Source: Candidatus Latescibacterota bacterium (GTDB taxonomy: Bacteria > JAAXHH01). Taken from it: 64,000 bases of DNA. The position numbers and the translations under genes were made by a program. Under the pieces are notes generated by a model. That model ran no database searches. It was not told where the DNA came from and saw nothing but the letters and a program-made list of their open reading frames with translations. The DNA lies in contig JAAXHH010000129.1 of the NCBI GenBank assembly GCA_012270975.1, positions 1 through 64,000 on the forward strand, written 5' to 3'. Below, piece by piece: positions 44,801-52,569 of this stretch (position 1 is its first letter; the number at the start of each line of letters is the position of its first letter).

Positions 44801-45378
44801 CGAACCTGCAGTTGTACTGGAGCGAGGCCTTTTTCACCGTCGATGAACCCGAGCGCGCCGATCGGAGAATCACCCGGTTGTCTCCCGCCGCCGCCGAACT
44901 TCACTACCGCGGTTACTCCCGGGAGTACCAGGCCGCGCCCTACGGGCCCTTCATAAGGGATTACCAGACGCTGAGCGGCGAACCCCAGTGGCTGCCCTTC
45001 GCGGGATACCGGACGCGTTACGGTGACGTGATGCCTCTCCTGAAGACGTCCGACGATCGTTATGTCATCTATAGCTCGGGAGAGGAAATTACGGTAGCCT
45101 TCGTGGCCGCGGACCTGCCCGACCCCCCGCCCGGCTGGACGAGGGACTTCGTACTGCACACCGACGGATGGCTCAAGGAAGGCGACCTCAACACGGCGAC
45201 CGCGGCCACGATCGAACCCCTGCCCTTTCACGGCATGGACCGCTACCCGTACGGCGTCGAATCCCAGTACCCGGACAGTGCCGATCATCGAAAATACCGG
45301 GACGGTTACAACACGCGCTGGGTTTCCCAGGCGGGGTTCCGAGCCGCCGTAAGGCTGCATGGCTCAGGTCCGCCTTAG
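41839..45378 (+). CDS. Large TPR/FG-GAP/UnbV (ASPIC) lipoprotein
   Basis: A cell-surface lipoprotein of 1179 residues. The ATG at 41839 follows AAGAGG at 8 nt; the upstream GTG (41830) lies within that site. The lipobox is CLLAGC. TPR-like helices cover about 30-230. Seven FG-GAP/VCBS propeller blades follow (about 280-660) with calcium-type loops such as LDGDGRLD, FDNDGDMD, FDHDGDLD, FNNDGTLD and LDDDGDVD, then an UnbV/ASPIC segment (VGLGSRAQADVIRVIWSNG, about 700-740). The C-terminal 430 residues (from NGERYVFVTHLMTRSAIGA) are probably beta-rich and not recognised. Such proteins are common in Planctomycetes, Acidobacteria and Bacteroidetes and may be adhesive or carbohydrate-binding. Confidence 0.9.
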   Translation: MRMPSGATVMFLAICLLAGCGDTPPSRDVWVEALSQKNTGLAYLYRNDLEGAADSFEAVARLVPGEPLGHANRALALLRLQDYQAAGAVIDRAVDLAPGDGAVLSIQSDIVAALGDRERALSILDRAVEQNRPDVALRYKYLTEMRRLRGPAHRDEDTLGELQAMLEYEPDNLAVLVELNETLVRMDRLQEASAGYERMSRLLVPLPDDIRTWLDRTTDALDRRDAAEAGSSAGILGNLLVVDPAYRASRDRLGDPSQQSPPLYEFRTAPPDLAVVTADTLVDMRFVDAASEWTGDSLPAREGWTDLALADLDGDGRLDMLLAGPDGLLVMQNRESGWETVAKPWEVDRAAITGSPIFRLIPGDFDNDGDMDFLSAGSLLPQVYHNEGDGEFNLVQTLEPGVSPWFSASVSQADFDHDGDLDILASNLDVLRFFRNTEEGLFEEATSSAGFPETGGAVPGVWPVQPLAWGDFDLDGAVDVVALFEDGTHRMYRNVRQGRWVDWTERFSGMAWGGAKTVAAADFNNDGTLDLFMTGTGAGGCRMLWNEAGSRFDGEATPSTLSDACEGLDAAAVRTVDFDNDGFIDLALAGAAAPEQTGLRLIRNLGNGRFEAQSSLLPGLPSAVEDVETGDLDDDGDVDLVLLTGGRVVTLRNDGGNRNGWLKVQLAAALEGSGKNNFHGIGSTIEINAGAHYQSLLVGAPVTHVGLGSRAQADVIRVIWSNGVPQNRIDPESRTLIVEPQRLKGSCPSLYTWNGERYVFVTHLMTRSAIGALTETGAPAWPDAANDYVKIRGDQLIERDGKYEVRVVEELWDAVYMDKMELLVVDHPAETDIYVDEKYLPPPYPELEIHTVTDPRLPAAAHDHYGNDILPALIARDSLYVGDYRLGDYQGVPEPHSITLDLGDLKDAQRIHLYLCGWIMPIEPSSNLALSQRGNAAVIPPYLETPDGEGRWRTVIPYTGFPSGEHKTIFIDLTDRFPSDDYRVRLTTNLQLYWSEAFFTVDEPERADRRITRLSPAAAELHYRGYSREYQAAPYGPFIRDYQTLSGEPQWLPFAGYRTRYGDVMPLLKTSDDRYVIYSSGEEITVAFVAADLPDPPPGWTRDFVLHTDGWLKEGDLNTATAATIEPLPFHGMDRYPYGVESQYPDSADHRKYRDGYNTRWVSQAGFRAAVRLHGSGPP

Positions 45379-45385
45379 ATGCGCG

Positions 45386-46411
45386 TCAGGAACCCGGAAC
45401 CAGCGCCACCTTGATCAGGTCGCCCGGGTCGTCCACCAGTTTCTCGAAAATGCCGGGCCCCTGCTCGAGGTCCCGTGCGACGACCATGGATGCGACGTCG
45501 ATCTGTCCGGAGGAAATCAGTTCCAGTGAGTAGGCGAAATCGAGGCTCGTGTAGGCGTAGGATCCTCTGACCGCCAGTTCCCGGTTCACCATGGCCACGC
45601 CATCGATAGCCATGGGTGCTTCGGCGCCCAGGCCCAGCAGCACGGCCTCGCCGCCCTGCCGCAGCATGCGCACGGCCTGTTCCTGCGTCGCCGTGTGACC
45701 CACCGCTTCAACCGCCAGGTCCACGCCCCGTCCATCCGTCATGTCCAGTACCCCTTCCACCGGATCGCCCGCGCTCGCGTCAATGGCGTGCGTCGCGCCC
45801 AGGTCCGAGGCCAGCGCCAGCCGGGAGGGGACCATGTCCGTCACGGCGATGCGCGTCGCCCCGATGTGGCGGGCCACCTGCAGGGCGAGGAGTCCCTGCG
45901 TACCCGCGCCAATGACGGCCACGCTCTTGATGAAACCATGGAGGCTCCGGTCGAAGATGTGCAACGCGTTCGAGAGGGATTCAACCATGCTGCCCTCGAG
46001 ATCGCCCACGTGGTCCGGCAGCGGGAAGCACGATTCCGCGGGAACCGAGACGTAGCTGGCGAAAGCGCCTGGATGCTCGATGCCGATGACCGTTCGGTGC
46101 GGACATATACTCGTGCGGCCGCGGAGGCACTCCTCACATCGCCCGCAGGACAGGATCGGATTGATCGTGACCCGGTCGCCGATGGAAAGGTCATCCACAT
46201 CCCGGCCCCTGTCCACGACTTCCCCGGTGAATTCGTGCCCCATGATCAGCGGCGGAACGCGCTTGGCGCTCTTGCCCAGAAAGCCGTGCAGATCGGAACC
46301 GCATATGCTTGCCGCGCCTACCTTCAGCACGACATGGCCGGACGCAGCCCCGGGTTCGGCAACCTCCTGCATTTCCATCTGACGCGTTCCCAGATACATC
46401 AGTGCCCGCAT
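45386..46411 (-). CDS. Zinc-dependent alcohol/polyol dehydrogenase
   Basis: A medium-chain NAD(P)-dependent dehydrogenase, 341 residues, of the sorbitol/threonine dehydrogenase group. The catalytic zinc region is ASICGSDLHGF with GHEFTGEVVDRG; the structural zinc loop has four cysteines in CGRCEECLRGRTSIC. The Rossmann core is VAVIGAGTQGLLALQVAR. The ATG follows AGGAGG 5 nt upstream. Substrate unknown. It converges with the UnbV lipoprotein, and the spacer upstream (46412-46496) carries a 20-bp tandem duplication before the EpmA-like gene stop. Confidence 0.92.
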   Translation of the reverse strand: MRALMYLGTRQMEMQEVAEPGAASGHVVLKVGAASICGSDLHGFLGKSAKRVPPLIMGHEFTGEVVDRGRDVDDLSIGDRVTINPILSCGRCEECLRGRTSICPHRTVIGIEHPGAFASYVSVPAESCFPLPDHVGDLEGSMVESLSNALHIFDRSLHGFIKSVAVIGAGTQGLLALQVARHIGATRIAVTDMVPSRLALASDLGATHAIDASAGDPVEGVLDMTDGRGVDLAVEAVGHTATQEQAVRMLRQGGEAVLLGLGAEAPMAIDGVAMVNRELAVRGSYAYTSLDFAYSLELISSGQIDVASMVVARDLEQGPGIFEKLVDDPGDLIKVALVPGS

Positions 46412-46450
46412 GCCATCCTCCTGTCTCCTCTATTTAAAGGTTTCATTTAG

Positions 46451-46490
46451 TCAGCGCGTAAATCTTCGCGTCATCGCGTAAGTCTTCGCG
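46451..46490. repeat. 20-bp tandem duplication in intergenic spacer
   Basis: TCAGCGCGTAAATCTTCGCG (46451-46470) is followed directly by TCATCGCGTAAGTCTTCGCG (46471-46490), with two mismatches. A partial third CGCGTAA continues. It lies between two same-strand genes. Confidence 0.75.
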
Positions 46491-46496
46491 TAACGG

Positions 46497-47819
46497 TCAG
46501 TAGTTCCTGAACATGATCACGGGATCGATGGTGCGCGCGTCGGCAAAAAGCATGGCCAGACGGTCCAGTCCGAAGGCGATGCCGCCCGACGGCGGCATTC
46601 CGTATTCAAGGGCCGCCAACAGCGCTTCGTCGACTCCGCCGTCGTAGCCTTCTCGCGCACGTTTCACCCGCAGATCCTCCTCGAACCTGGCCCGTTGCTC
46701 CACTGGGTCGTTCAACTCCGAGAAGGCGTTGGCCAGTTCCAGTCCCCCTATGTACAACTCGAATCGCTCCACGTACCGGTCGTTTCCCGGAACCGTGCGC
46801 GCCAGCGAGGGCAAACGGGCGGGATACTCGGTCAGAAAGACCGGACGGCCGGCGGGCAGCGCCGGTTCCACGGCGGCCAGGAAAACGCGGTGGAACAGAT
46901 CGTCCCAGCCGTCGTCTTCCCGTACCTCGTATCCCCCGGTCCCGACCGCGGAAGCGAAGGCGTCACGGGAATCGCAGGCGTCCAGATCGATACCGGTCCG
47001 GTCCAGAAAGAAGTCTCTCACCCGGTACCGGGGCCACGGGGGCTGAAGGTCGATCTCGGTGCCCTGGTAGGTCAGTTTGCCGGAGCCGTTAAGCTCCGTC
47101 GCCAGGGACGTCACGTAATCCTCAGTGGTCGTCATGACCGATTCGTAATCGGCGAAGGCTTCGTACCACTCAAGGCCGGTGAATTCGGGATGGTGGGTAT
47201 CGTACCGCTCGCCGTTTCGATAGAACCGGCAAATCTGGTAGATCCGTTCGCATCCCGCCGCCAGCAGGCGCTTCATGTAGTGTTCCGGCGACGTCTGCAG
47301 AAAGAGAAGGCGCGATCCGCCAGCGTCGTCCAGGTATTCCGTCCCGAAAGAGCGCAGCGCGGGAGTCAGATCCGGCACCGCCATGAAGGTCGGCGTGTCC
47401 ACGGCGATGAAACCGCGGGATTCGAAGAAGGTACGGGTGTGGGCCATGAGGCGCGACCTGATGTCCACGGCGCCGGCCGCCGCCGGCTCGGGCGCATCGC
47501 GCAGGCTGGGCGCGAGGAGTCTCATGGAGTCTACGATGCATACGTCGCGGTCCCAGGTGCCCGTACACTCGACCAGGTCTCCTTCGGCAATCGTAGTCAG
47601 CATCCCGGTCAGGTCCGGGTCGGCCAGTTCCAGGCCGGCCGTGCCGGACCAGTCCTTCAACGCGCCGGTCCGGGCGTCCTGGTCCAGCCGGACCAGCCTG
47701 CCTGCAATGGCGGTACTGCCATTTCCGGATTCCCGGGCCTGGCGAACCGTATGCGACCTCCCGACCCGGGCGGGGTAGGTTTCAATACCCTTGTTGCGCA
47801 GGTGTTCGATACGAGACAT
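46497..47819 (-). CDS. EpmA/GenX-like class II lysyl-tRNA-synthetase paralogue with N-terminal domain
   Basis: Probably ligates lysine or beta-lysine to elongation factor P, or acts as a LysRS-like ligase. The 440 residues comprise an N-terminal region (about 1-115) that looks like a reduced OB fold (GRLVRLDQDARTGALKDWSG) and a full class II core. Motif 2 runs TSPEHYMKRLLAAG to CRFYRNGERYDTHHPEFTGLEW; motif 3 is GGIAFGLDRLAMLFADA. ELANAFSELND resembles EpmA (ELANGF) more than LysRS (EIGNGF). Classical EpmA lacks the OB domain (about 325 residues), and LysRS is longer (about 500), so this is intermediate. No efp or epmB gene is in the window. Confidence 0.8.
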   Translation of the reverse strand: MSRIEHLRNKGIETYPARVGRSHTVRQARESGNGSTAIAGRLVRLDQDARTGALKDWSGTAGLELADPDLTGMLTTIAEGDLVECTGTWDRDVCIVDSMRLLAPSLRDAPEPAAAGAVDIRSRLMAHTRTFFESRGFIAVDTPTFMAVPDLTPALRSFGTEYLDDAGGSRLLFLQTSPEHYMKRLLAAGCERIYQICRFYRNGERYDTHHPEFTGLEWYEAFADYESVMTTTEDYVTSLATELNGSGKLTYQGTEIDLQPPWPRYRVRDFFLDRTGIDLDACDSRDAFASAVGTGGYEVREDDGWDDLFHRVFLAAVEPALPAGRPVFLTEYPARLPSLARTVPGNDRYVERFELYIGGLELANAFSELNDPVEQRARFEEDLRVKRAREGYDGGVDEALLAALEYGMPPSGGIAFGLDRLAMLFADARTIDPVIMFRNY

Positions 47820-48027
47820 TGATGTTTTTCGGGATGAAGGGTTCTTCCTGGCTCGTGGTACACGTTAACGGTCGGTACGGACAAACGCAAGCACCACTTT
47901 GGCCTTGATTTCCGGCCCCGGGAACTGTACTATGGGTGGAGCCGGTCCGGACTTCAGGACCTTGCGCGGATCACCGCGCTTCCGGCCGAATTACAAGCCC
48001 GCAACGATCTTCATCCGGCCTCATTTA

Positions 48028-49170
48028 ATGACCGTAATCCGCTTTTCATTCCTGCGCTTGCTCCTGTTGGTCCTGTGCACTGCCGCGGCCTGCGGAACCA
48101 CACCGGCGCCCGGAAATGGCAACCCTGAATCCGATCCCCTCCTGTCCCGCCTTCAGGTGCCGGAAGGTTTCAGGATCGGTATCTACGCCAGGGGGGTCCG
48201 CAACGCCCGGGCGATGGCCATGGGACCCGGCGGCACGCTCTTTGTGGGTTCCCGGCGCGCGGGGAACCTGTACGCCGTACTGGACCGGGACCGGGACTTC
48301 GTCGCCGACGAGGTGCTGATCCTCGACAGCGGACTGAGGATGCCAAGCGGCATCGCTTTTCGCGACGGCGCGCTGTACGTCGCCGAAGTCAGCCGGGTCC
48401 TCCGGTACGACGACATCGAAAACCGGCTCGACGATCCTCCGGAGCCGGTCGTGGTCAACCGGAATTTCCCGACCGACCGTCATCACGGCTGGAAGTTCAT
48501 CCGGTTCGGCCCTAACGGCAAGCTGTACGTTCCCGTGGGCGCGCCGTGCAACGTCTGCGAACGCAGCGACCCGCGTTACGCGAGCATCATGCGCATGAAT
48601 CAGGACGGATCGGACCTGGAGGTCTACGTAAGCGGCGTGCGAAACACCGTGGGCTTCGACTGGCATCCGGTATCGGGCGAACTCTGGTTTACCGACAACG
48701 GGCGGGACCTGATGGGCAACGACATCCCGCCGGACGAACTGAACCGCGTGACCGAGCCGGGTCAGCATTTCGGCTTCCCCTATCACCACGGCCTCGATAT
48801 TCCAGATCCCGAGTTCGGCGGAAAGCGCCCCCTGGAAACCATGGTCGCGCCCGCGCAGGAACTCGGTCCCCACGTGGCCGCGGTGGGCATGCGTTTCTAT
48901 ACCGGCGGCATGTTTCCGGCCGATTACCGCAACCAGGTGTTCATCGCGGAGCACGGCTCCTGGAACCGGGACAACAAGATCGGCTACCGCGTCACCCTCG
49001 TGCGGCTGGAAGGCGGTGAGGCGACCGGATACGAGGACTTCGCTACGGGTTGGCTGGAGAACGAGGAGGTCTACGGACGGCCCGCCGACGTGGAGGTCAT
49101 GCCCGACGGATCCCTGCTCGTATCCGATGACTACGCCGGGATGATCTACCGGATCACCCACGAGAACTGA
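48028..49170 (+). CDS. Sorbosone-dehydrogenase-like PQQ propeller lipoprotein
   Basis: A periplasmic beta-propeller of the L-sorbosone/glucose dehydrogenase (GSDH) superfamily. The ATG at 48028 starts a lipoprotein signal (FLRLLLLVLCTAAAC), giving 380 residues; the upstream extension is not family sequence. Family blocks are RNARAMAMGPGGTLFVGSR, DRHHGWKFIRFGPNGKLYVP, VGAPCNVCERSDPRYASIMR, RNTVGFDWHPVSGELWFTDN and FIAEHGSWNRDNKIGYRV. PQQ is the usual cofactor of active members, but binding cannot be proven here and many homologues are uncharacterised. It diverges from the EpmA-like gene across about 208 bp; mutL follows 23 bp downstream. Confidence 0.88.
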   Translation: MTVIRFSFLRLLLLVLCTAAACGTTPAPGNGNPESDPLLSRLQVPEGFRIGIYARGVRNARAMAMGPGGTLFVGSRRAGNLYAVLDRDRDFVADEVLILDSGLRMPSGIAFRDGALYVAEVSRVLRYDDIENRLDDPPEPVVVNRNFPTDRHHGWKFIRFGPNGKLYVPVGAPCNVCERSDPRYASIMRMNQDGSDLEVYVSGVRNTVGFDWHPVSGELWFTDNGRDLMGNDIPPDELNRVTEPGQHFGFPYHHGLDIPDPEFGGKRPLETMVAPAQELGPHVAAVGMRFYTGGMFPADYRNQVFIAEHGSWNRDNKIGYRVTLVRLEGGEATGYEDFATGWLENEEVYGRPADVEVMPDGSLLVSDDYAGMIYRITHEN

Positions 49171-49193
49171 ACGACTGGAATCAAGAGTACCCT

Positions 49194-51002
49194 GTGTCCG
49201 AAAAAATCAAGGTTCTACCGGAAAACCTGGCCAACAAGATCGCCGCGGGCGAAGTAATCGAACGGCCCGCCTCGGTCGTCAAGGAACTGGTCGAGAACGC
49301 CATCGACGCCGGCGGCTCGCGCATCAGCGTGGAGATCAAGGCGGGCGGCAAGCAACTCATACGCGTCGCGGACAACGGCGGCGGCATGTCCCGGGAGGAC
49401 GCGGCGCTGGCCTTCGAGCGTCACGCGACCAGCAAAATAGACAACGAAGACGACCTCTATCGTATCGGCACATTCGGGTTTCGGGGGGAAGCGCTGGCCA
49501 GCATCGCCTCCGTGGCCAGGGTGGATCTGGCTACGAATACGGCAGGGGAAGCGGCAGGAACCCGGATCCGCATCGATGGCGGTGCGGAACCGCGGGTAAC
49601 CGACGCCGGCCATGCGCGGGGTACGACGATCTCCGTGTCCCAGCTATTCTACAATGTGCCCGCGCGCCGGAAATTCCTGCGGACGACGGGCACGGAGACG
49701 CGACATATCGTCTCGGTGGTTTCCACCACGGCGATGGCCTATCCGGAGATCGCCTTCTCCCTGACGATGGACGGGAAGGAAACCCTATCTCTGCCGGCCG
49801 TCTCGAACACGTACACCCGCGCCCAGGCCGTCATGGGCAACACGTTGATGAATCAGATGATACCGGTCACGTACGACGACGATCTCGTCAAGATACACGG
49901 GTTCATCAGCCGCCCCGACGCCACCAGGGTATCCCGCACCCACCAGTACCTGTTCATCAACCAGCGGCCGGTTTCCAGCCGCGCGCTCAATCACGCCGTG
50001 TTCGAAGGATACGGTTCCATCCTCCCCCGGGAACGATATCCCGTATCCATCATTTTCCTGGCCGTGGATCTCGACCAGGTGGACGTCAACGTCCATCCCG
50101 CGAAGCGCGAGATCCGGTTCTCCGATGAATCGAGCGTTTACAAGCGGCTGCTGCAGGCCATTCGCCTGGCGCTGCAGAATTCTGACGTGGTCCCCGTTTT
50201 CGAGACGGATACGCCGGATGTATCGACCATGATGCCGGCCACGGCGCCGGTTAACGGGGGCGCAACTGAAGCCGGATCGGTCATGGAGCGCAGAACGCAG
50301 ACCGACCTATTCGGACGCGCGCGTCGCGGCACCGACGCGGCGGAGGGCGATTGGACCTACACCCCGGGCAATCCGGAACGGGAAGGCAGCGACGAAGCGC
50401 GGCAGGGCGCAGTCAGGGAGGAAGCCCACGCGGAACCGGTGTCGCTCTGGCAGCTGCACAACGCCTACATCTTCGCCCAGGTTAGGGACGGCTTCATCCT
50501 GATCGATCAGCACGGCGCCCACGAGCGTGTGCTGTTCGAACGCGCGCTACAAACGATGGACCGCGAATCCGCTCCCTCCCAGCAGCTATTGTTTCCGGTG
50601 ACCATGGATCTCATGGTACCGCAACTCGCCCTCGTCCGGGAACATTTCGATCTGTTCGGCAGGCTGGGTTTCAATGTGAAGCTGTTCGGCGAACGGACCG
50701 TGGTCGTGGACGCCGTTCCCTGCGCGGCGAACAAGCAGGGGGTGGATACGCTGTTCCAGCGCATGATCGAAAACCTTCAGGATCTCCCTGCGAAGGATCT
50801 CAAGGCGGAGGAGCGTATCGCGCTCACTTTTTCCTCCCACGCCGGGATCCGGAAGGGGGATCCGTTGTCCCAGCGGGAGATGGACACGCTCGTCAACGAT
50901 CTGTTCGCCACGGAAATGCCCTATGTGACGCCTGGCGGGCGTCCTATCGTCGTTCGCATGCCGCTTGAAGAGATCGAACGCAGATTCAGCCGGAGCCCGT
51001 AG
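49194..51002 (+). CDS. mutL: DNA mismatch repair protein MutL
   Basis: Couples mismatch recognition by MutS to strand incision. The 602-residue product starts at GTG (MSEKIKVLPENLANKIAAGE). GHKL ATPase motifs are ENAIDAG, DNGGGM and GFRGEALASI (about 30-105), with VHPAKREIRF later. A variable linker (about 335-410) joins the C-terminal dimerisation domain. That domain holds DQHGAHERVLFE, a near match to the DQHA(x)2E(x)4E endonuclease motif, but the later zinc motif CPHGRP reads VTPGGRP and the ACHxA motif reads SSHAGI. Endonuclease activity is therefore doubtful. mutS is not nearby. Confidence 0.96.
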   Translation: MSEKIKVLPENLANKIAAGEVIERPASVVKELVENAIDAGGSRISVEIKAGGKQLIRVADNGGGMSREDAALAFERHATSKIDNEDDLYRIGTFGFRGEALASIASVARVDLATNTAGEAAGTRIRIDGGAEPRVTDAGHARGTTISVSQLFYNVPARRKFLRTTGTETRHIVSVVSTTAMAYPEIAFSLTMDGKETLSLPAVSNTYTRAQAVMGNTLMNQMIPVTYDDDLVKIHGFISRPDATRVSRTHQYLFINQRPVSSRALNHAVFEGYGSILPRERYPVSIIFLAVDLDQVDVNVHPAKREIRFSDESSVYKRLLQAIRLALQNSDVVPVFETDTPDVSTMMPATAPVNGGATEAGSVMERRTQTDLFGRARRGTDAAEGDWTYTPGNPEREGSDEARQGAVREEAHAEPVSLWQLHNAYIFAQVRDGFILIDQHGAHERVLFERALQTMDRESAPSQQLLFPVTMDLMVPQLALVREHFDLFGRLGFNVKLFGERTVVVDAVPCAANKQGVDTLFQRMIENLQDLPAKDLKAEERIALTFSSHAGIRKGDPLSQREMDTLVNDLFATEMPYVTPGGRPIVVRMPLEEIERRFSRSP

Positions 51003-51092
51003 CATTCCACGCGCCGGCGGGAGCGTTGCCATCACGATATCGACATCGACCCCATGGGTTGAAGCCCCTTCCTGCCGCGAGGAGGATGCGCA

Positions 51093-51935
51093 CTGAAACT
51101 GCCGATCGTCCTCGCCCACGGCATCGTCCCCTTCGACGCGCTTTACCGGCCGCTCCTCCAGGCAGGGTTGCGCAAGTGCCTGGATCAGTTCGACAAATAC
51201 GATTACTTCAGCGGGATCGCCACCCACCTCGAAAACCACGGCTACACCGTCTTCGCCCCCCGTGTCCCATTCGCCGCCGGCGTGGATAGACGCGCCCGGG
51301 TCCTGAAGCGCCGCGTCGAAGCCATCCTTGAAAGCACCGGTGCCGACCGCGTGCACATAATCGCCCACAGCATGGGCGGTCTCGACGCCCGTCACATGAT
51401 CGTCGACTTCGACATGGCCGACCGCGTAGCGACGCTGACGACCATCAACACCCCGCACCGCGGCACCTCCTTCGCCGACGTCGGCCTCGCCAAAGTGGAC
51501 TGGCTGATCGGCCTGGCCGGCACCTTCGGCCTGAGTCTCGAGGGCTTCCGCGATCTCAGTACCCAGGCCACCGCCGCCTTCAATGAGCGTGCGCTGGACG
51601 CCGAGGCGCAGAACCCCGTCCGCTATACCACCTACGCCGCGCACCAATCCTATGCGCGTATATTCACCCCGCTTAAGCTGCCCTGGAAAATCATCGCCGC
51701 GCGCGAAGGAGCCAACGACGGACTGGTGCCGTTGACATCGGCCGCCTGGACCGGCAAACTGGGATCGAAGGCCGTGCGCCAGGAAGCCTTTCCCGTCCCC
51801 GCAGATCACCTCAACGAGTTGGCCTGGTGGGAGCCGTGTGAACTGCGCGCTCCCCGGCAGGCGAGGAAGCCCTTCAAGAACAAAGTTCGCGATGCCTACC
51901 TCACAATGGTCCGCGACGCCGAGCGGGGCGGTTGA
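51093..51935 (+). CDS. Triacylglycerol-lipase-like alpha/beta hydrolase, probable CTG start
   Basis: A 280-residue esterase or lipase. The nucleophile elbow is AHSMGG (IIAHSMGGLDARHM), the fold continues with TINTPHRGTSFADV, and the late ANDGLVPLTSA and PADHLNELAWW segments supply the Asp and His. The frame opens without an ATG: CTG at 51093 follows AGGAGG at a 7-nt gap and restores the conserved first strand and oxyanion HG (LKLPIVLAHGIVPFD). TTG at 51168 would cut off that strand, and the nearby ATG at 51086 is out of frame and touches the ribosome-binding site. A start by CTG, or a 1-nt sequence error, would explain this. It probably cleaves lipid esters. Confidence 0.78.
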   Translation: MKLPIVLAHGIVPFDALYRPLLQAGLRKCLDQFDKYDYFSGIATHLENHGYTVFAPRVPFAAGVDRRARVLKRRVEAILESTGADRVHIIAHSMGGLDARHMIVDFDMADRVATLTTINTPHRGTSFADVGLAKVDWLIGLAGTFGLSLEGFRDLSTQATAAFNERALDAEAQNPVRYTTYAAHQSYARIFTPLKLPWKIIAAREGANDGLVPLTSAAWTGKLGSKAVRQEAFPVPADHLNELAWWEPCELRAPRQARKPFKNKVRDAYLTMVRDAERGG

Positions 51936-51995
51936 CTCGTCCTGAAAAGACGGTCGATCTCCGCGGCACGCCAACCTCGCACCCCATCCCCGCAC

Positions 51996-52024
51996 TTGAC
52001 ATGATATCTCCCACCCGATACTTT
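51996..52024 (+). promoter_or_regulatory. Sigma-70-like promoter for the anti-sigma-type kinase gene
   Basis: TTGACA (51996-52001), a 17-bp spacer and TACTTT (52019-52024), about 97 bp upstream of the ATG at 52121. The -35 is perfect; the -10 keeps the key TA...T positions. Confidence 0.5.
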
Positions 52025-52120
52025 GATTAAAGGAAGGCGATGTACCGGGACGCGTCCTGTCCCGGGGAGATACCGGCCGCACACAGGCCTTAGGCGTGCT
52101 GGCCTCATGGAGCATTCTAC

Positions 52121-52561
52121 ATGGTCGAGAGGCGGCAGGACCCAGCCGGGAACGGCGTGACGCTGGAACTGACGATTCCCAGCAAGCCCGAGTTGACTGC
52201 GGAGGTGGACCGCCGCATAGAGGAACTGACCGCGCAGGTCGGCTACGACCAGGGAACGCGCGGCGACATAATGATCGCCGTGAACGAAGCGGTAAAGAAC
52301 GCGATATTGCACGGAAACGGGTGCGACGAGTCCAAGCAGGTCCTCATCACCTGCAGTTGCACTTCGACCGTGTTCCGGATCCACATCTGCGACTGTGGCG
52401 GCGGATTCGACCCCGAATCCCTGCCTGATCCGCGAAACCCGGACAATCTGCTCAAGGAGAACGGCCGGGGAATCCTGATGATCAAGTCCCTCATGGATGA
52501 AGTAAAGTTCGACATATCTGAAAACGGTACGGGCGTGACGCTGATCAAGTACGGGCAGTGA
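52121..52561 (+). CDS. RsbW-like anti-sigma factor/serine-protein kinase
   Basis: A single-domain HATPase_c_2 protein of 146 residues, as in RsbW/SpoIIAB anti-sigma factors that bind a sigma factor or phosphorylate an antagonist. ATP-site boxes are visible: N box NEAVKNAILHG (about 55-65), G1 DCGGGFD (about 88-94) and G2 GRGILMIKSLMDEVKF (about 114-130). No antagonist (STAS) or sigma-factor gene is adjacent. The stop overlaps a GTG of the next frame, but threonine aldolase probably starts at 52570, so the two are closely coupled. A promoter candidate lies at 51996-52024. Confidence 0.9.
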   Translation: MVERRQDPAGNGVTLELTIPSKPELTAEVDRRIEELTAQVGYDQGTRGDIMIAVNEAVKNAILHGNGCDESKQVLITCSCTSTVFRIHICDCGGGFDPESLPDPRNPDNLLKENGRGILMIKSLMDEVKFDISENGTGVTLIKYGQ

Positions 52562-52569
52562 GGGACTCG

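Noticed and set aside
43519..45360. Minus-strand frame of 613 residues
   Set aside because: Shadow of the UnbV/FG-GAP lipoprotein; composition is Val/Arg/Gly-biased with no recognisable motif.
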